64,000 bases of DNA, taken from an uncultured Lachnospiraceae bacterium. Its GTDB lineage: Bacteria; Bacillota; Clostridia; Lachnospirales; Lachnospiraceae. The notes beneath the pieces are model-generated. The model ran no database searches, was not told the origin of the DNA, and was given only the letters and a program-made list of their open reading frames with translations. The stretch spans positions 1 to 64,000 of the forward strand of contig CAJUSK010000005.1 of the NCBI GenBank assembly GCA_910589075.1. Direction: 5' to 3'. The position numbers and the translations under genes are program-made. Positions within the stretch are counted from its first letter, which is position 1. Each line of letters begins with the position of its first letter. Of the stretch, positions 7,457 through 16,883 are shown piece by piece.

Positions 7457-9864
7457 CCTTTCTTCCGATTCGGCACCACAGCCCGGCCTGCGCCTGGCAT
7501 GTGAAGAATATCATCGGGGAACTGCATCCCGATCTCATTTTGGTGGAAGGGCCGGACAATGCCAATTCGCTGATTCCGGTCATGACGGATGGGGAGACAA
7601 AGGCTCCGTTTGCGGTATATTATTCCTATCGGGATAAAACGGGGCGGATTTCCGGGGAAAAGGGACATTACAAGTGTTATTATCCGTTTCTGGACTATTC
7701 ACCCGAACTGGTGGCTCTGCGGGAAGGGAGCCGGCTGGGGATCGAGACAGCTTTTATTGATTTGCCCTATGGGGAAATCCTGGCGGCTACAAAGCAGGGA
7801 AAGGGACTTTTGCAGGAGGCGGAAAAACCCAATTACAATGACGACTATCTCCTTTCCAGAAACCGGTATCTGCAACGGCTCTGTGAAAAGACAGGGCTGC
7901 GCAGCTTTGATGAATTCTGGGAGAAATATTTTGAACTCAGAGGAATGGAGGAAGAAAGTGAAGTCTGGTTCTCTCATTTGAGCGAATACTGCAAACTGGC
8001 CCGGAATGATTCGCCCACGGAAGCGCTGGAAGAAGAGGGATGCCTGCAGAGAGAGGCTTATATGGCGGCCCGGATACTGGAATATACAATGGCGGCAGGG
8101 GGAACAAAGGGGAGGAAAGGGCAGAAAAAGGACCGCTACGCTGGCCATGAGGAGATACAGGAAGGGGATAAAGCCAGTCTGCGCAAAGTATTGGTGGTGA
8201 CGGGAGGATTCCATACGCCGGGCCTGGTAGGGCTGGTTGAGCAGAGGGAAGCGGCGCAGCCGGGGTGGGGGAAGATACCTGCGGCGGATCAGGAAGTGTA
8301 TCTGATGCCCTACTCCATGGAAGCAGCCGACGCCCTGAATGGGTATGCCAGCGGCATGCCCTATCCGGGTTTTTATCAGAAGGTATGGGAAGGGCTGGGG
8401 CAGACACCCACGCCCTGTTATGAGGCCGTGCTGGATATGATTGTTGCAACGGGAAAGGCGGTGCGCAAAAAGACGGAACTGCTTTCCACGTATGACGAGA
8501 TCTGTGCGCTGCAGATGGCGGACGGTCTTGCGGCGCTGCGTGAGAAGCCGCAGCCGGGAGCGTATGAACTGAGGGATGCGGTACTCTCTTCCTTCATCAA
8601 GGGAGAATGTGGGCCTGCCACGGACCAGCCGCTCAGGCTTCTGCAGGAACAGATGACCGGAAGAAGGATGGGGAAGCTGGGCAAGGGCGCGGCCATACCG
8701 CCCATCGTGCAGGACTTTGAAGAGCAGTGCAGGGGATTTGGGCTCAAACCCCGTTCCACACTGGAGTCGGAAGTGGTATTGTCTCTTTTTTCCATGGAGA
8801 AACACCGCCGTATGAGTATGTTTTTCCATCGCCTGACCTTTTTGCATGCCCTTTTTGCCAGACGGGTAAAGGGACCCAATCTGCAACAGAAAAAAGACAG
8901 CAATCTGATCCGGGAAATCTGGAGATACAAGTGGAATACCCAGGTGACGGCGGCCCTGATTGATGTTTCCGTATACGGAGGCACAGTGCAGGAGGCGTCC
9001 GTTGCCATGGTGAAACAAAAACTTTCAGAGGATCTGGATGCGCAGGCAGGCGCCCTGCTTTTGACCCGGGTATTTGAAATGGGCCTGGAGACGCAGATGG
9101 AACCTGTCTATGACAAAGTGTATGCGATTCTGCTTTCCGATGCAGACTTTTACTCTCTTACGGGGGCGTTGCAGTATTTTCTGGATATGCAGCGCCTGCA
9201 GGGACTGTACCGGACATATTTGCGCCTGGAAACACTGACGGAAATTTGTTGCAGGAAACTGATTACACTGCTGCCGTCTATGACACAGGTAAAGGAGGAA
9301 GACAGTGGGAAGTGTATGAATGCCTGTAAACTTTTGTATCAGATTACGGGCCGCGAATGCATGCATCTGCGGGAAGCATTTTTTGAGGCGTTGTCCGTCA
9401 TGCTGGCAGATATGCAGCTGCATCCGGGGCTGGATGGCTGTATACATGGTATTCTGTATGGATGTGGACGGGAGGATGCGGCGGAGGTGGAGACGGCCTG
9501 CCGCAGTTATCTGATGGGAACACGGGAGCAGCTTTTGAAAACCGCCCGTTTTTTCCGGGGCCTGTTTTATACTGCCCGTGATCTGGTATTTATCGGAGAT
9601 GGGTTTGTGAGGATGCTGGACAGCTTTCTGGGAAGTGTGGAAGGGGATGAATTCCTGGAACTGCTGCCGGAGCTGCGAATGGCGTTCGGCTATTTCACAC
9701 CGGGAGAAACGGATCGTATTGCCGCCGTGGCAGCAGGACTGCACGGGAGCAGCAAAGAGAAGCTGCAGGCGGGGCATGAAATCCTGCCGGGCTGGTATGC
9801 GTATGGAAAGGCGCTGGATTCTTATGTGACAGGAATGATGGAAGGAAACGGACATGGCGGATGA
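7444..9864 (+). CDS. DUF5682 family protein (YehM-like)
   Basis: 806 residues from ATG 7444, which overlaps the ATPase stop by 13 bases; an ATG at 7417 is possible, but family members begin close to the PIRHHSPACA motif. N-terminal motifs PIRHHSP and LILVEGPDN, and a later VVTGGFHTPGLVGL, have the spacing of the TIKI/TraB/ChaN/EreA-like fold (His-containing strand, E-G-P strand, G-G-x-H-T loop). A hydrolase-like active site is therefore possible; this is inference. The C-terminal ~450 residues are helical and unassigned. No signal peptide or membrane helix is seen. It always occurs, as far as I recall, with MoxR/VWA/SWIM partners. It ends with an 11-base overlap with the VWA gene. Confidence 0.8.
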   Translation: MAEITFLPIRHHSPACAWHVKNIIGELHPDLILVEGPDNANSLIPVMTDGETKAPFAVYYSYRDKTGRISGEKGHYKCYYPFLDYSPELVALREGSRLGIETAFIDLPYGEILAATKQGKGLLQEAEKPNYNDDYLLSRNRYLQRLCEKTGLRSFDEFWEKYFELRGMEEESEVWFSHLSEYCKLARNDSPTEALEEEGCLQREAYMAARILEYTMAAGGTKGRKGQKKDRYAGHEEIQEGDKASLRKVLVVTGGFHTPGLVGLVEQREAAQPGWGKIPAADQEVYLMPYSMEAADALNGYASGMPYPGFYQKVWEGLGQTPTPCYEAVLDMIVATGKAVRKKTELLSTYDEICALQMADGLAALREKPQPGAYELRDAVLSSFIKGECGPATDQPLRLLQEQMTGRRMGKLGKGAAIPPIVQDFEEQCRGFGLKPRSTLESEVVLSLFSMEKHRRMSMFFHRLTFLHALFARRVKGPNLQQKKDSNLIREIWRYKWNTQVTAALIDVSVYGGTVQEASVAMVKQKLSEDLDAQAGALLLTRVFEMGLETQMEPVYDKVYAILLSDADFYSLTGALQYFLDMQRLQGLYRTYLRLETLTEICCRKLITLLPSMTQVKEEDSGKCMNACKLLYQITGRECMHLREAFFEALSVMLADMQLHPGLDGCIHGILYGCGREDAAEVETACRSYLMGTREQLLKTARFFRGLFYTARDLVFIGDGFVRMLDSFLGSVEGDEFLELLPELRMAFGYFTPGETDRIAAVAAGLHGSSKEKLQAGHEILPGWYAYGKALDSYVTGMMEGNGHGG

Positions 9865-10981
9865 TCAGGAAATTTTAAACAGATGGAGGCTGATGCTGGG
9901 AAGACATGCCCAGGGACAGATTTCCTTTTCGGAAAACAATCTGCGCTTTATGGAAATGGAAGATGTGCTGGAGTATCTGTACGAGCGGGAATATGGAGAA
10001 GAGCAGGAAATCAGGAAGGAAAGGCAGGGTGGCAGGGAGGACTCCAGCCTGACGGTTCCTTCCTGGATTGAAAAGATCAGAAAGCTGTTTCCCAAACAGA
10101 CTGTGGAGATTATGGAGCGCCATGCGCTGGAGCAGTATGGAATGAATGAACTGCTGACAGATCCGGAAGTACTGAAAAAACTGGAACCCAATCAGGCACT
10201 TTTGAAGACCATTCTGGAATTCAAGCATATGATGAAGGGGGAAGTGCTGGCGATGGCCAGAGAGATTGTGCGGAAGGTGGCGCGGGAACTGACGGAAAAG
10301 ATGGAGCAGGACATGCGCTGCAGCCTGGTGGGCAGGCTGGATAAGACTTCCAGCAGTCCCGTGAAATGTGCCCGGAATCTGAATATCAAAAAGACAATCC
10401 GTATGAATCTCAAATATTATGACGCGGACAGGGAGCAGATTGTTCTGCGGGATGTATTTTTTCATTCCAGGATGAAGCGATACCATAAGTGGCGGGTGAT
10501 TATCTGTGTGGATGAAAGTGGTTCCATGCTGGATTCGGTGATCCATAGTGCGATTATGGCCGGCATATTTGCAAAACTGCCTATGCTGGAAACCAAGCTT
10601 GTGATATTTGATACAAATGTGGTGGATTTGAGCGGTTATGTGGAAGATCCGGTGGAAACGCTGATGAGCATCCAACTGGGCGGGGGCACCAATATTGCAG
10701 GGGCACTGAAATATTGTGAAAAGCTCATTGATTTTCCATATCGTACGATGGTTATTTTGATCACCGATCTGTACGAGGGCGGCGGTTATCAGAATCTGTA
10801 CGGGGTTAGCCGGGGGATTATGGAAAGCGGCGCAAAGCTGCTGGTTTTAACGGCACTGGATATGGATGCCACACCCAATTATGATAAAAATGCCGCCAGG
10901 GTGCTGGCAGGTATGGGCGCTCATGTGGCGGCTATGACACCGGAACAACTTTCAGAGTGGATGGGGAAAATAATGGGATGA
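9854..10981 (+). CDS. VWA (von Willebrand factor A) domain protein (YehP-like)
   Basis: 375 residues. The N-terminal ~200 residues are charged and helical, with a probable coiled segment. The C-terminal half is a VWA domain with an intact metal-ion-dependent adhesion site: DESGSM starting at D220 (DxSxS), a threonine in GGGTNIAG and an aspartate in LITDLYEGG. VWA proteins beside MoxR ATPases form a remodelling pair in which the ATPase acts on clients presented by the VWA protein. It overlaps the DUF5682 gene by 11 bases and the SWIM gene by 4 (ATGA). It has no signal peptide, so the complex is probably cytoplasmic. Confidence 0.85.
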   Translation: MADDQEILNRWRLMLGRHAQGQISFSENNLRFMEMEDVLEYLYEREYGEEQEIRKERQGGREDSSLTVPSWIEKIRKLFPKQTVEIMERHALEQYGMNELLTDPEVLKKLEPNQALLKTILEFKHMMKGEVLAMAREIVRKVARELTEKMEQDMRCSLVGRLDKTSSSPVKCARNLNIKKTIRMNLKYYDADREQIVLRDVFFHSRMKRYHKWRVIICVDESGSMLDSVIHSAIMAGIFAKLPMLETKLVIFDTNVVDLSGYVEDPVETLMSIQLGGGTNIAGALKYCEKLIDFPYRTMVILITDLYEGGGYQNLYGVSRGIMESGAKLLVLTALDMDATPNYDKNAARVLAGMGAHVAAMTPEQLSEWMGKIMG

Positions 10982-13119
10982 GGGATTTAAAAAAACTGCT
11001 GATGGAAACGGATGAGGAATATCTCATCGGCCTTTCCAATAAAGGGACTGTGAAGCGGGCCCGCAAAGATATGGAGACAATCAAAGCCGGGGTTGTCACT
11101 GTTGCCGGGGAAGCGGTGGTAACAGTGGGCGAGGAGACGGTGACGATCCGCCGTCCGTTGGGGGAGAGCGAGTGCACCTGTCCTTCCAGAAGTGTATGCC
11201 GTCATATCATACAGGCGGTTTTCACCCTGCAAAAAGAGTTGGCTGGCGGGGCGTGTGATAAAGAGCAGGAAGGCGGGGCAAAAATACAGCCCCAGGACGG
11301 AGCGGACAGCCGGGAGGAAGAGAAAAACCCTGGAAATGAGGCCTTGTGGGAAGAGATTTGTGCATTTTCTCTTCAGAAGGCGAAACGTACCATGGGAAAC
11401 CGGAATTTCGGACTGTTTGTTCAGCAGGTACATGCGGATATTCTGCCGGAGATTGTGGAGACTTCCGTGCTGACTGTCCGCCTGCCGGGGCAGGAGCATA
11501 CGGTGAAACTATTGTCGCCGCTGGAGTATGCGACCTGTACCTGCCATAAGAAGGATCTCTGCGCCCATAAGGCGGCGGCCATTTTATGGTGCCAGTATCA
11601 AAAAGGCTTGCTGAAACGGGAAGAACTGCAGAAAGAAGGGACAAAACAGCAGGAATTTGATCCCACACTGATACGGGAAGCGGCCGGAGCGATGAAGGAG
11701 TTTCTGGAAATGCTGCTGGATACGGGGCTGGCCAGAGTGGCGCCGGATGTATTACAGGATATGGAGCGGATGGCAATTATCAGCCATAATGCGGGTCTGG
11801 CCCGTTTTGAAGGGGATTTCCGGGCACTTTCAGGGACCTGTGACAGATATTTCAAGCGGGCGGCTTCTTTTACGGCGGCGGAATTTGTAAATCGGCTTAC
11901 CCGGCTGTACCGGATGGTATGCGGCGTGGGAGAAGCGCGGGGGATGGATGAGATAGCGGCATATGCGGGGAGTTTCCGCGCCAGTTATCAGCTTGCAGGG
12001 GATCTGGAGCTTACGGGCATTGCCCTGGAATCCTTTGAGAGTAAGGCAGGATATGCCGGAGAAACCGTTTATTTTCTGGAAGAAAAGAAGCAGAAATGGT
12101 ATACTTATACATATGCCCGCCCTCTGTTTTATGAGGGGACGGGCAGACGCAGAAATGCCGCCTCGGTTCATACGCCCTGGGGACTGTCTCTGTCCATGGA
12201 GGAGATAGCTTCCGTACGGCTTTTCCTCAGAGATGCGAAAGCGGATGAACGGGGCAGGCTGTCGTCTTCCGGGGAGACAAAGGGCGAATGCGCAGGTATG
12301 CGCAGGCTCACGGAAGAATTGCTGAAAGACTGGTATTATGAGGACTTTTATACACTGTTTCGGGAACGGATCCCAGGGTATGAAAGCAATGGGGAAGAGA
12401 CGGAGGATACAGAAGAGAATGCAGGCGCACTCAGGGACAGTGGGCGGACGCTGGTGTTTGTGCGGCCCTGCATTGTGGGACAATCGGATTTTTCGGACGT
12501 AAAACAGAGTCTGACATTGCCGCTGGTGGATGGAGCGGGCAGGGAACTGCTGATTGAAGTTGTGTACTCCCGGCGGGAATCCGCCACCATACGTTATCTG
12601 GAGCGGGTGGCGAGGAGATGGAGCCAGGACCGGCCGGAGGAGGGAACAAAACCGCCCTGCTTTTTCGGCAGGATTTATTTGGAGGATGACAGGATCCATA
12701 TGTATCCCCTGGCAATCTTTGAAGACCGGGAACTTGGGGAAATCACCGGGGCGCATCAGATACACTTATCCGACGACAGGGCAGAGAACGAAGGGATGAC
12801 AGTGGTGGGAGAAGTGGTGGATGAGGCGATCCGGCTGATGGAAGAAATCTGTCAGAGCGGTTTTTATACAGTCCATGACGATACGCTGGAAGCACTGGGA
12901 AACCTTGTGGAAACGGCGGCGGAATTCGGTCTGGCAGGGCTGTCAGACAGTTTACATACATTTGTGGAAGGGATTTCCATGCGCCGTCACAGAATTCGCC
13001 AGGAAGAGGATGATCTGGCGAGGCAGTATGGAAATATAAACAGGTATCTGTATCTTTGCAGGGAAAAGATACGATGGGATAAAGCATGTGAATATTACAG
13101 AGGAGGTACAGAGATATGA
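10978..13119 (+). CDS. Double SWIM zinc-finger protein (YehQ-like)
   Basis: 713 residues from ATG 10978, which shares ATGA with the VWA stop (an ATG at 10957 would overlap more). Two SWIM motifs of the CxC-x5-CxH type are present: CTCPSRSVCRH at residues 66-76 and CTCHKKDLCAH at 187-197. SWIM fingers mediate nucleic-acid or protein contacts and occur in SWI2/SNF2 helicases and in this MoxR/VWA gene set. The remaining ~500 residues contain helical and mixed regions I cannot assign. The protein is cytoplasmic. It ends in an ATGA overlap with the DUF4132 gene, keeping the cluster a single coupled operon. Confidence 0.8.
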   Translation: MRDLKKLLMETDEEYLIGLSNKGTVKRARKDMETIKAGVVTVAGEAVVTVGEETVTIRRPLGESECTCPSRSVCRHIIQAVFTLQKELAGGACDKEQEGGAKIQPQDGADSREEEKNPGNEALWEEICAFSLQKAKRTMGNRNFGLFVQQVHADILPEIVETSVLTVRLPGQEHTVKLLSPLEYATCTCHKKDLCAHKAAAILWCQYQKGLLKREELQKEGTKQQEFDPTLIREAAGAMKEFLEMLLDTGLARVAPDVLQDMERMAIISHNAGLARFEGDFRALSGTCDRYFKRAASFTAAEFVNRLTRLYRMVCGVGEARGMDEIAAYAGSFRASYQLAGDLELTGIALESFESKAGYAGETVYFLEEKKQKWYTYTYARPLFYEGTGRRRNAASVHTPWGLSLSMEEIASVRLFLRDAKADERGRLSSSGETKGECAGMRRLTEELLKDWYYEDFYTLFRERIPGYESNGEETEDTEENAGALRDSGRTLVFVRPCIVGQSDFSDVKQSLTLPLVDGAGRELLIEVVYSRRESATIRYLERVARRWSQDRPEEGTKPPCFFGRIYLEDDRIHMYPLAIFEDRELGEITGAHQIHLSDDRAENEGMTVVGEVVDEAIRLMEEICQSGFYTVHDDTLEALGNLVETAAEFGLAGLSDSLHTFVEGISMRRHRIRQEEDDLARQYGNINRYLYLCREKIRWDKACEYYRGGTEI

Positions 13120-16100
13120 TGCAGCCGCGGAATATCCATCTGCAGAAAATGATGGAGCTTTTGGAGGAATTGCATTTGTCAGGAGGGCAGATGGAAAAGA
13201 TCGAAGACTACCTGGCGGGGGAGGAGATGAAAGCAGTGCCGGAAGGGCTGCCTTTTCAGGATTTGTCCGGACTGCCTGACAGTGTGAAAGATCAATTCAG
13301 GGTAGCGCTGCGCAAAATGGTCAATCATGGAAGAAAAAAAGATGCCCTGAGGCTGTTTCATGTGCTATTTTCCGTGGGAAAATCTACAACCAGCAGTGTG
13401 TTCCCTACCGATTTGCTGGTGTATCAGACGATTTCTGAAAAAGATTTTTCATCGGATTTTATGCCTGCAGAGCTGATATCCATATTTGCAGAGATGACCG
13501 GGGAGAATGTGTACTGGATTCGTACAGGCATGATCGAGCGGATAAAGAAGTTTGCGCAAAATGATGTGGCCCAGGTGAAAAAAGCCATGGAATACCATAA
13601 AAGCAGCCCGGATAATGGTCTGTTGATTTTGTATACCACATATTTCTGGATAAAATATCCGTTTTCCCGGTACGCAGAAAAAGAAAGTTCCGGTGACAAT
13701 AGCAAAACAGGAGGCGGGCTTCTCCAGTCCGTAACGAAACTGTTTTCGTCCCAGGGCGCTGCCTCGGCGGTTGCGGAAGAAGACCGGGAACTGCTTACGG
13801 CCTATGAGGATTTGATTGTGGACAGCCTGGAAAATCTGTTTTGCAAAGGCACGACGGCAGAGGAACTCAATTTAATAACAGGTGCTGTGAATCAGAACCG
13901 GATAAATCATGAAGTGTTGGCGGCAGCCAGAAAGCAGAAAATCAGTTCCTTTTTGATGAAACTGTTATGTGGGTGCGCTTTTGCCAATTTTACGCTGTCC
14001 TACCGTCTGAAAAATGTGGTACAGATCTGTCTGGCTGCCCGGTATCAGGATGCGCTCGGGGCTATGGATGATATGGACATTCGATATGATTTAAAGGGCA
14101 GAGGCGGGAATTTTGACAGTGTATTCGGCATTGACCCTGTTCTGTTTATTCAGTGGGCCAGGGACAAACACAACAAGCCGCTGCTCAGCAGTCTGTTTAA
14201 GGCGCACCGCGATCTGTTCCTGCAATGTTATGAAAAAGCAGACCTGGGAACAGCCTCATTTTTACTGGAGATTATCCGGGCAAAGGATGCGTCTCTTTAC
14301 AGAGAACTGACCGGCAGGGGAAAGGAGAAGCGGCAGGCACAGATCCTGAAAGAGGTATATGTTTACGACCTGCCTGTTCAGGGGGATATTGAGGCATATC
14401 TGACGGGAAGAAGCGGGGTGGAAACCCTGTATCCGCTAAAAGACCAGATCCGCTCCGGTTCCCGCTATGCCGGCATCGGGGAATACCAGGCTGTACAACA
14501 ATATATGGCCGATTACGGAAAGGATGCATTTTACCGGCGCTGTCTGGTTCTGTGTGTCCTGCGAGGGAGCAGCTATCTGTTCCGCCGGTTGCTTGTGGAT
14601 CAGGATTTTAAGCGCAGTGAGGTAAAAGTCATATTTGACGGCCTGTATGAAGAAAAGCTGGATATGACGCATCTGTTAGAAACTGCAATGATGATGTGCG
14701 AAGCGATTTATGGGGGAAAATGGCATGATGCGCTGATGGAAGAGCTTGACAAAATTTTTACCGATTATGCAAAGGAGCACAGGGATGCACTGATTGAGGC
14801 TTTTGGGCAGGCAGATGCGCCGGGCCGGTGTTTCGGGCTGAGAATACTGAACATGGACGGGGAGACAAACCGCCAGGAGATACTTCGTTATTCCAAAGAC
14901 AGTTCCAAACAGGTGAGAGAAACGTTTTTGGATATATTGAAAGCACGGCGGGAATGGGAAACGGATGTGGTTGCGCTGTTGGCATCCAAAAAGGCGGCGG
15001 AACGGGAACTGGCAATCCGTACATTGCTGACCTGGGATGAAGAAGGCTATCGGGATGTATTGCAGGAGGCTTTTGATAAGGAGAAAAACGGCAAGGTGCG
15101 TGTTCTTCTGGAGGGACTGTTTGCGGAGGCCGGGAGTGCGTCTGCGGAAGTATCCCAGGCAGATCTGGTAAAAGCACTCCATAAAGGAGGAAAGAAGCGG
15201 ACGCTTGCCTGGGCCTATGCAACGCCCTTTTCCCCTGTGCGCCGAAAGGACGGGCAGGAGGCGGAAGAGGCGTATCTGCAGGCCATACTGCTCTGTTATA
15301 CTTCCATGAACAAACCGGGGATCAGTAAGGACGCGGCAAAACTGGCCCAGGCGCTGGAAGAACGGGAGCTTGCCGTGTACATGTGTGAACTGTTTGACAA
15401 GTGGATGGAAGCCGGCGCGGAGGCGAAAAAGCGGTGGGTTTTGTATGCGACGGCCATTCACGGCGGTTTTGAGATTGTGAAGAAACTGCAGCATCAGATT
15501 CAGGAGTGGCCTGCCCATTCCAGAGGGGCCATTGCCGCAGATGCGGTATGCGCGCTGGCTTTGAATCCGCTGCCCCAGGCCTTGTTGATTGTGGACGGTA
15601 TTGCAAGAAAGTTCAAATTCCGTCAGGTGCGTTCGGCCGCGGGAGAGGCGCTGGAATTTGCGGCGTCGCAACTGGGGCTGTCCAGAGAAGAGCTGGCGGA
15701 CAGGATTGTGCCGGACTTAGGGTTTGACCATCAGATGCAGCGGATATTTGATTATGGGGAGCGGAAATTTACAGTGACCATCACACCGTCTCTGGAAATG
15801 GAGATTGCGGATGAGACAGGAAAGAGGCTGAAAAATATGCCGGCGCCGGGCAAACGGGATCAGGAGGAGACGGCCAAAGCATCCTATGAAGCCTTTAAAG
15901 AGATGAAGAAACAGATGAAAACCACGCTGGCCAGCCAGAAAACCAGACTGGAACTGGCGTTGTCCGCAGGACGGGAGTGGGAAATCGGGGCATGGAAAGA
16001 GCTGTTTGTCCGCAACCCCATTATGCACCAGTTTGCCATGGGACTGATCTGGGGAATGTATGAGAATCATAGTCTGCAGAGCTGTTTCCGGTATATGGAG

Positions 16101-16700
16101 GACGGCACCTTCAATACGGAGGATGAGGAAGAGTTCACCCTGCCGGAGCAGGGACGTATCGGTCTGGTACATCCTGTGGAGATGGAAGATACGTCCAGAG
16201 ATGCCTGGAAGGAACAACTGGAAGATTATGAGATAACGCAACCCATCGAACAGTTGTCCAGGAATGTGTACCACAGGACAGAGGAAGAGTCTGCCTGCAA
16301 AACGCTGGAACGTTTTGGCGGGATGCTGGTCAATGATCTCTCCCTGAACGGGAAACTGACGGCAATGGGCTGGTATCGCGGCGACGTGCTGGACGGGGGC
16401 GGTTTTTATACATATTACCGTGAGGACAGAGAAGCCGGGCTGGGTGTGGTATTGTATTTTTCCGGAAGTTATGTGGGTGGTGGAAATGAGGATGTAACGT
16501 TGTATGGCGTCAGGTTCTATCCGGCAGACCATGTACGGAATTATGATAACAGTTATCTGCGCAGTGAAGAAAAGGACAAGGATGCCTGCCTGCTGCAGAC
16601 GGTACCGGAACGCTATTTCAGTGAAGTGGTATTGCAGCTGACAAAAGCAACAGCTTCCAGCAGGGAGCGTAATGAAGATTGGAAAAATGAGAATAATTAA
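13116..16700 (+). CDS. DUF4132 domain protein with helical-repeat body (YehI/MolR-like)
   Basis: 1194 residues, starting at ATG 13116 with AGAGGAGG upstream and a 4-base overlap with the SWIM gene. Most of the chain is alpha-helical with HEAT-like stretches, for example around residues 590-720 (ILRYSKDSSKQVRETFLDIL, then VVALLASKKAAERELAIRTL). The C-terminal ~250 residues match DUF4132, with ITQPIEQLSRNVYH, then LTAMGWYRGDVLDGGGFYTY and VTLYGVRFYP. DUF4132 occurs in E. coli YehI and MolR; the molybdate link of MolR is historical and not proven. No WGR domain was recognised. As the largest product of the operon it may be the scaffold or client of the MoxR-VWA pair. Function is unknown. Confidence 0.75.
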   Translation: MMQPRNIHLQKMMELLEELHLSGGQMEKIEDYLAGEEMKAVPEGLPFQDLSGLPDSVKDQFRVALRKMVNHGRKKDALRLFHVLFSVGKSTTSSVFPTDLLVYQTISEKDFSSDFMPAELISIFAEMTGENVYWIRTGMIERIKKFAQNDVAQVKKAMEYHKSSPDNGLLILYTTYFWIKYPFSRYAEKESSGDNSKTGGGLLQSVTKLFSSQGAASAVAEEDRELLTAYEDLIVDSLENLFCKGTTAEELNLITGAVNQNRINHEVLAAARKQKISSFLMKLLCGCAFANFTLSYRLKNVVQICLAARYQDALGAMDDMDIRYDLKGRGGNFDSVFGIDPVLFIQWARDKHNKPLLSSLFKAHRDLFLQCYEKADLGTASFLLEIIRAKDASLYRELTGRGKEKRQAQILKEVYVYDLPVQGDIEAYLTGRSGVETLYPLKDQIRSGSRYAGIGEYQAVQQYMADYGKDAFYRRCLVLCVLRGSSYLFRRLLVDQDFKRSEVKVIFDGLYEEKLDMTHLLETAMMMCEAIYGGKWHDALMEELDKIFTDYAKEHRDALIEAFGQADAPGRCFGLRILNMDGETNRQEILRYSKDSSKQVRETFLDILKARREWETDVVALLASKKAAERELAIRTLLTWDEEGYRDVLQEAFDKEKNGKVRVLLEGLFAEAGSASAEVSQADLVKALHKGGKKRTLAWAYATPFSPVRRKDGQEAEEAYLQAILLCYTSMNKPGISKDAAKLAQALEERELAVYMCELFDKWMEAGAEAKKRWVLYATAIHGGFEIVKKLQHQIQEWPAHSRGAIAADAVCALALNPLPQALLIVDGIARKFKFRQVRSAAGEALEFAASQLGLSREELADRIVPDLGFDHQMQRIFDYGERKFTVTITPSLEMEIADETGKRLKNMPAPGKRDQEETAKASYEAFKEMKKQMKTTLASQKTRLELALSAGREWEIGAWKELFVRNPIMHQFAMGLIWGMYENHSLQSCFRYMEDGTFNTEDEEEFTLPEQGRIGLVHPVEMEDTSRDAWKEQLEDYEITQPIEQLSRNVYHRTEEESACKTLERFGGMLVNDLSLNGKLTAMGWYRGDVLDGGGFYTYYREDREAGLGVVLYFSGSYVGGGNEDVTLYGVRFYPADHVRNYDNSYLRSEEKDKDACLLQTVPERYFSEVVLQLTKATASSRERNEDWKNENN

Positions 16701-16793
16701 ATTGTGAATTAATAATAACGCAATCTAAACAGGGATTTTCCACAAATAAAATCATAGAAGGCATGCTTTGTAAACTTTCTGGTGTTATGAATA

Positions 16794-16824
16794 AACTCCA
16801 CAGAGGAATATCCTCTGTGGAGTT
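16794..16824. terminator. Convergent terminator hairpin
   Basis: A 14-bp perfect stem (AACTCCACAGAGGA with its complement) and a 3-base loop separate the DUF4132 gene from the convergent SGNH-hydrolase gene. The T-tracts are weak on both sides, but the stem strength and position suit a bidirectional terminator. Confidence 0.6.
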
Positions 16825-16883
16825 AAAATAACATTAGTTATATAACTGTTGATATTGTTAAAAAAGATTGAAGAAAGCATTTT

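Noticed and set aside
7699-9018. Long minus-strand open frame opposite the DUF5682 gene
   Set aside because: It is a codon-bias shadow of the plus-strand gene, rich in His, Pro and Arg, without start signals or recognisable domains. The same applies to other long antisense frames in the MoxR-type operon.
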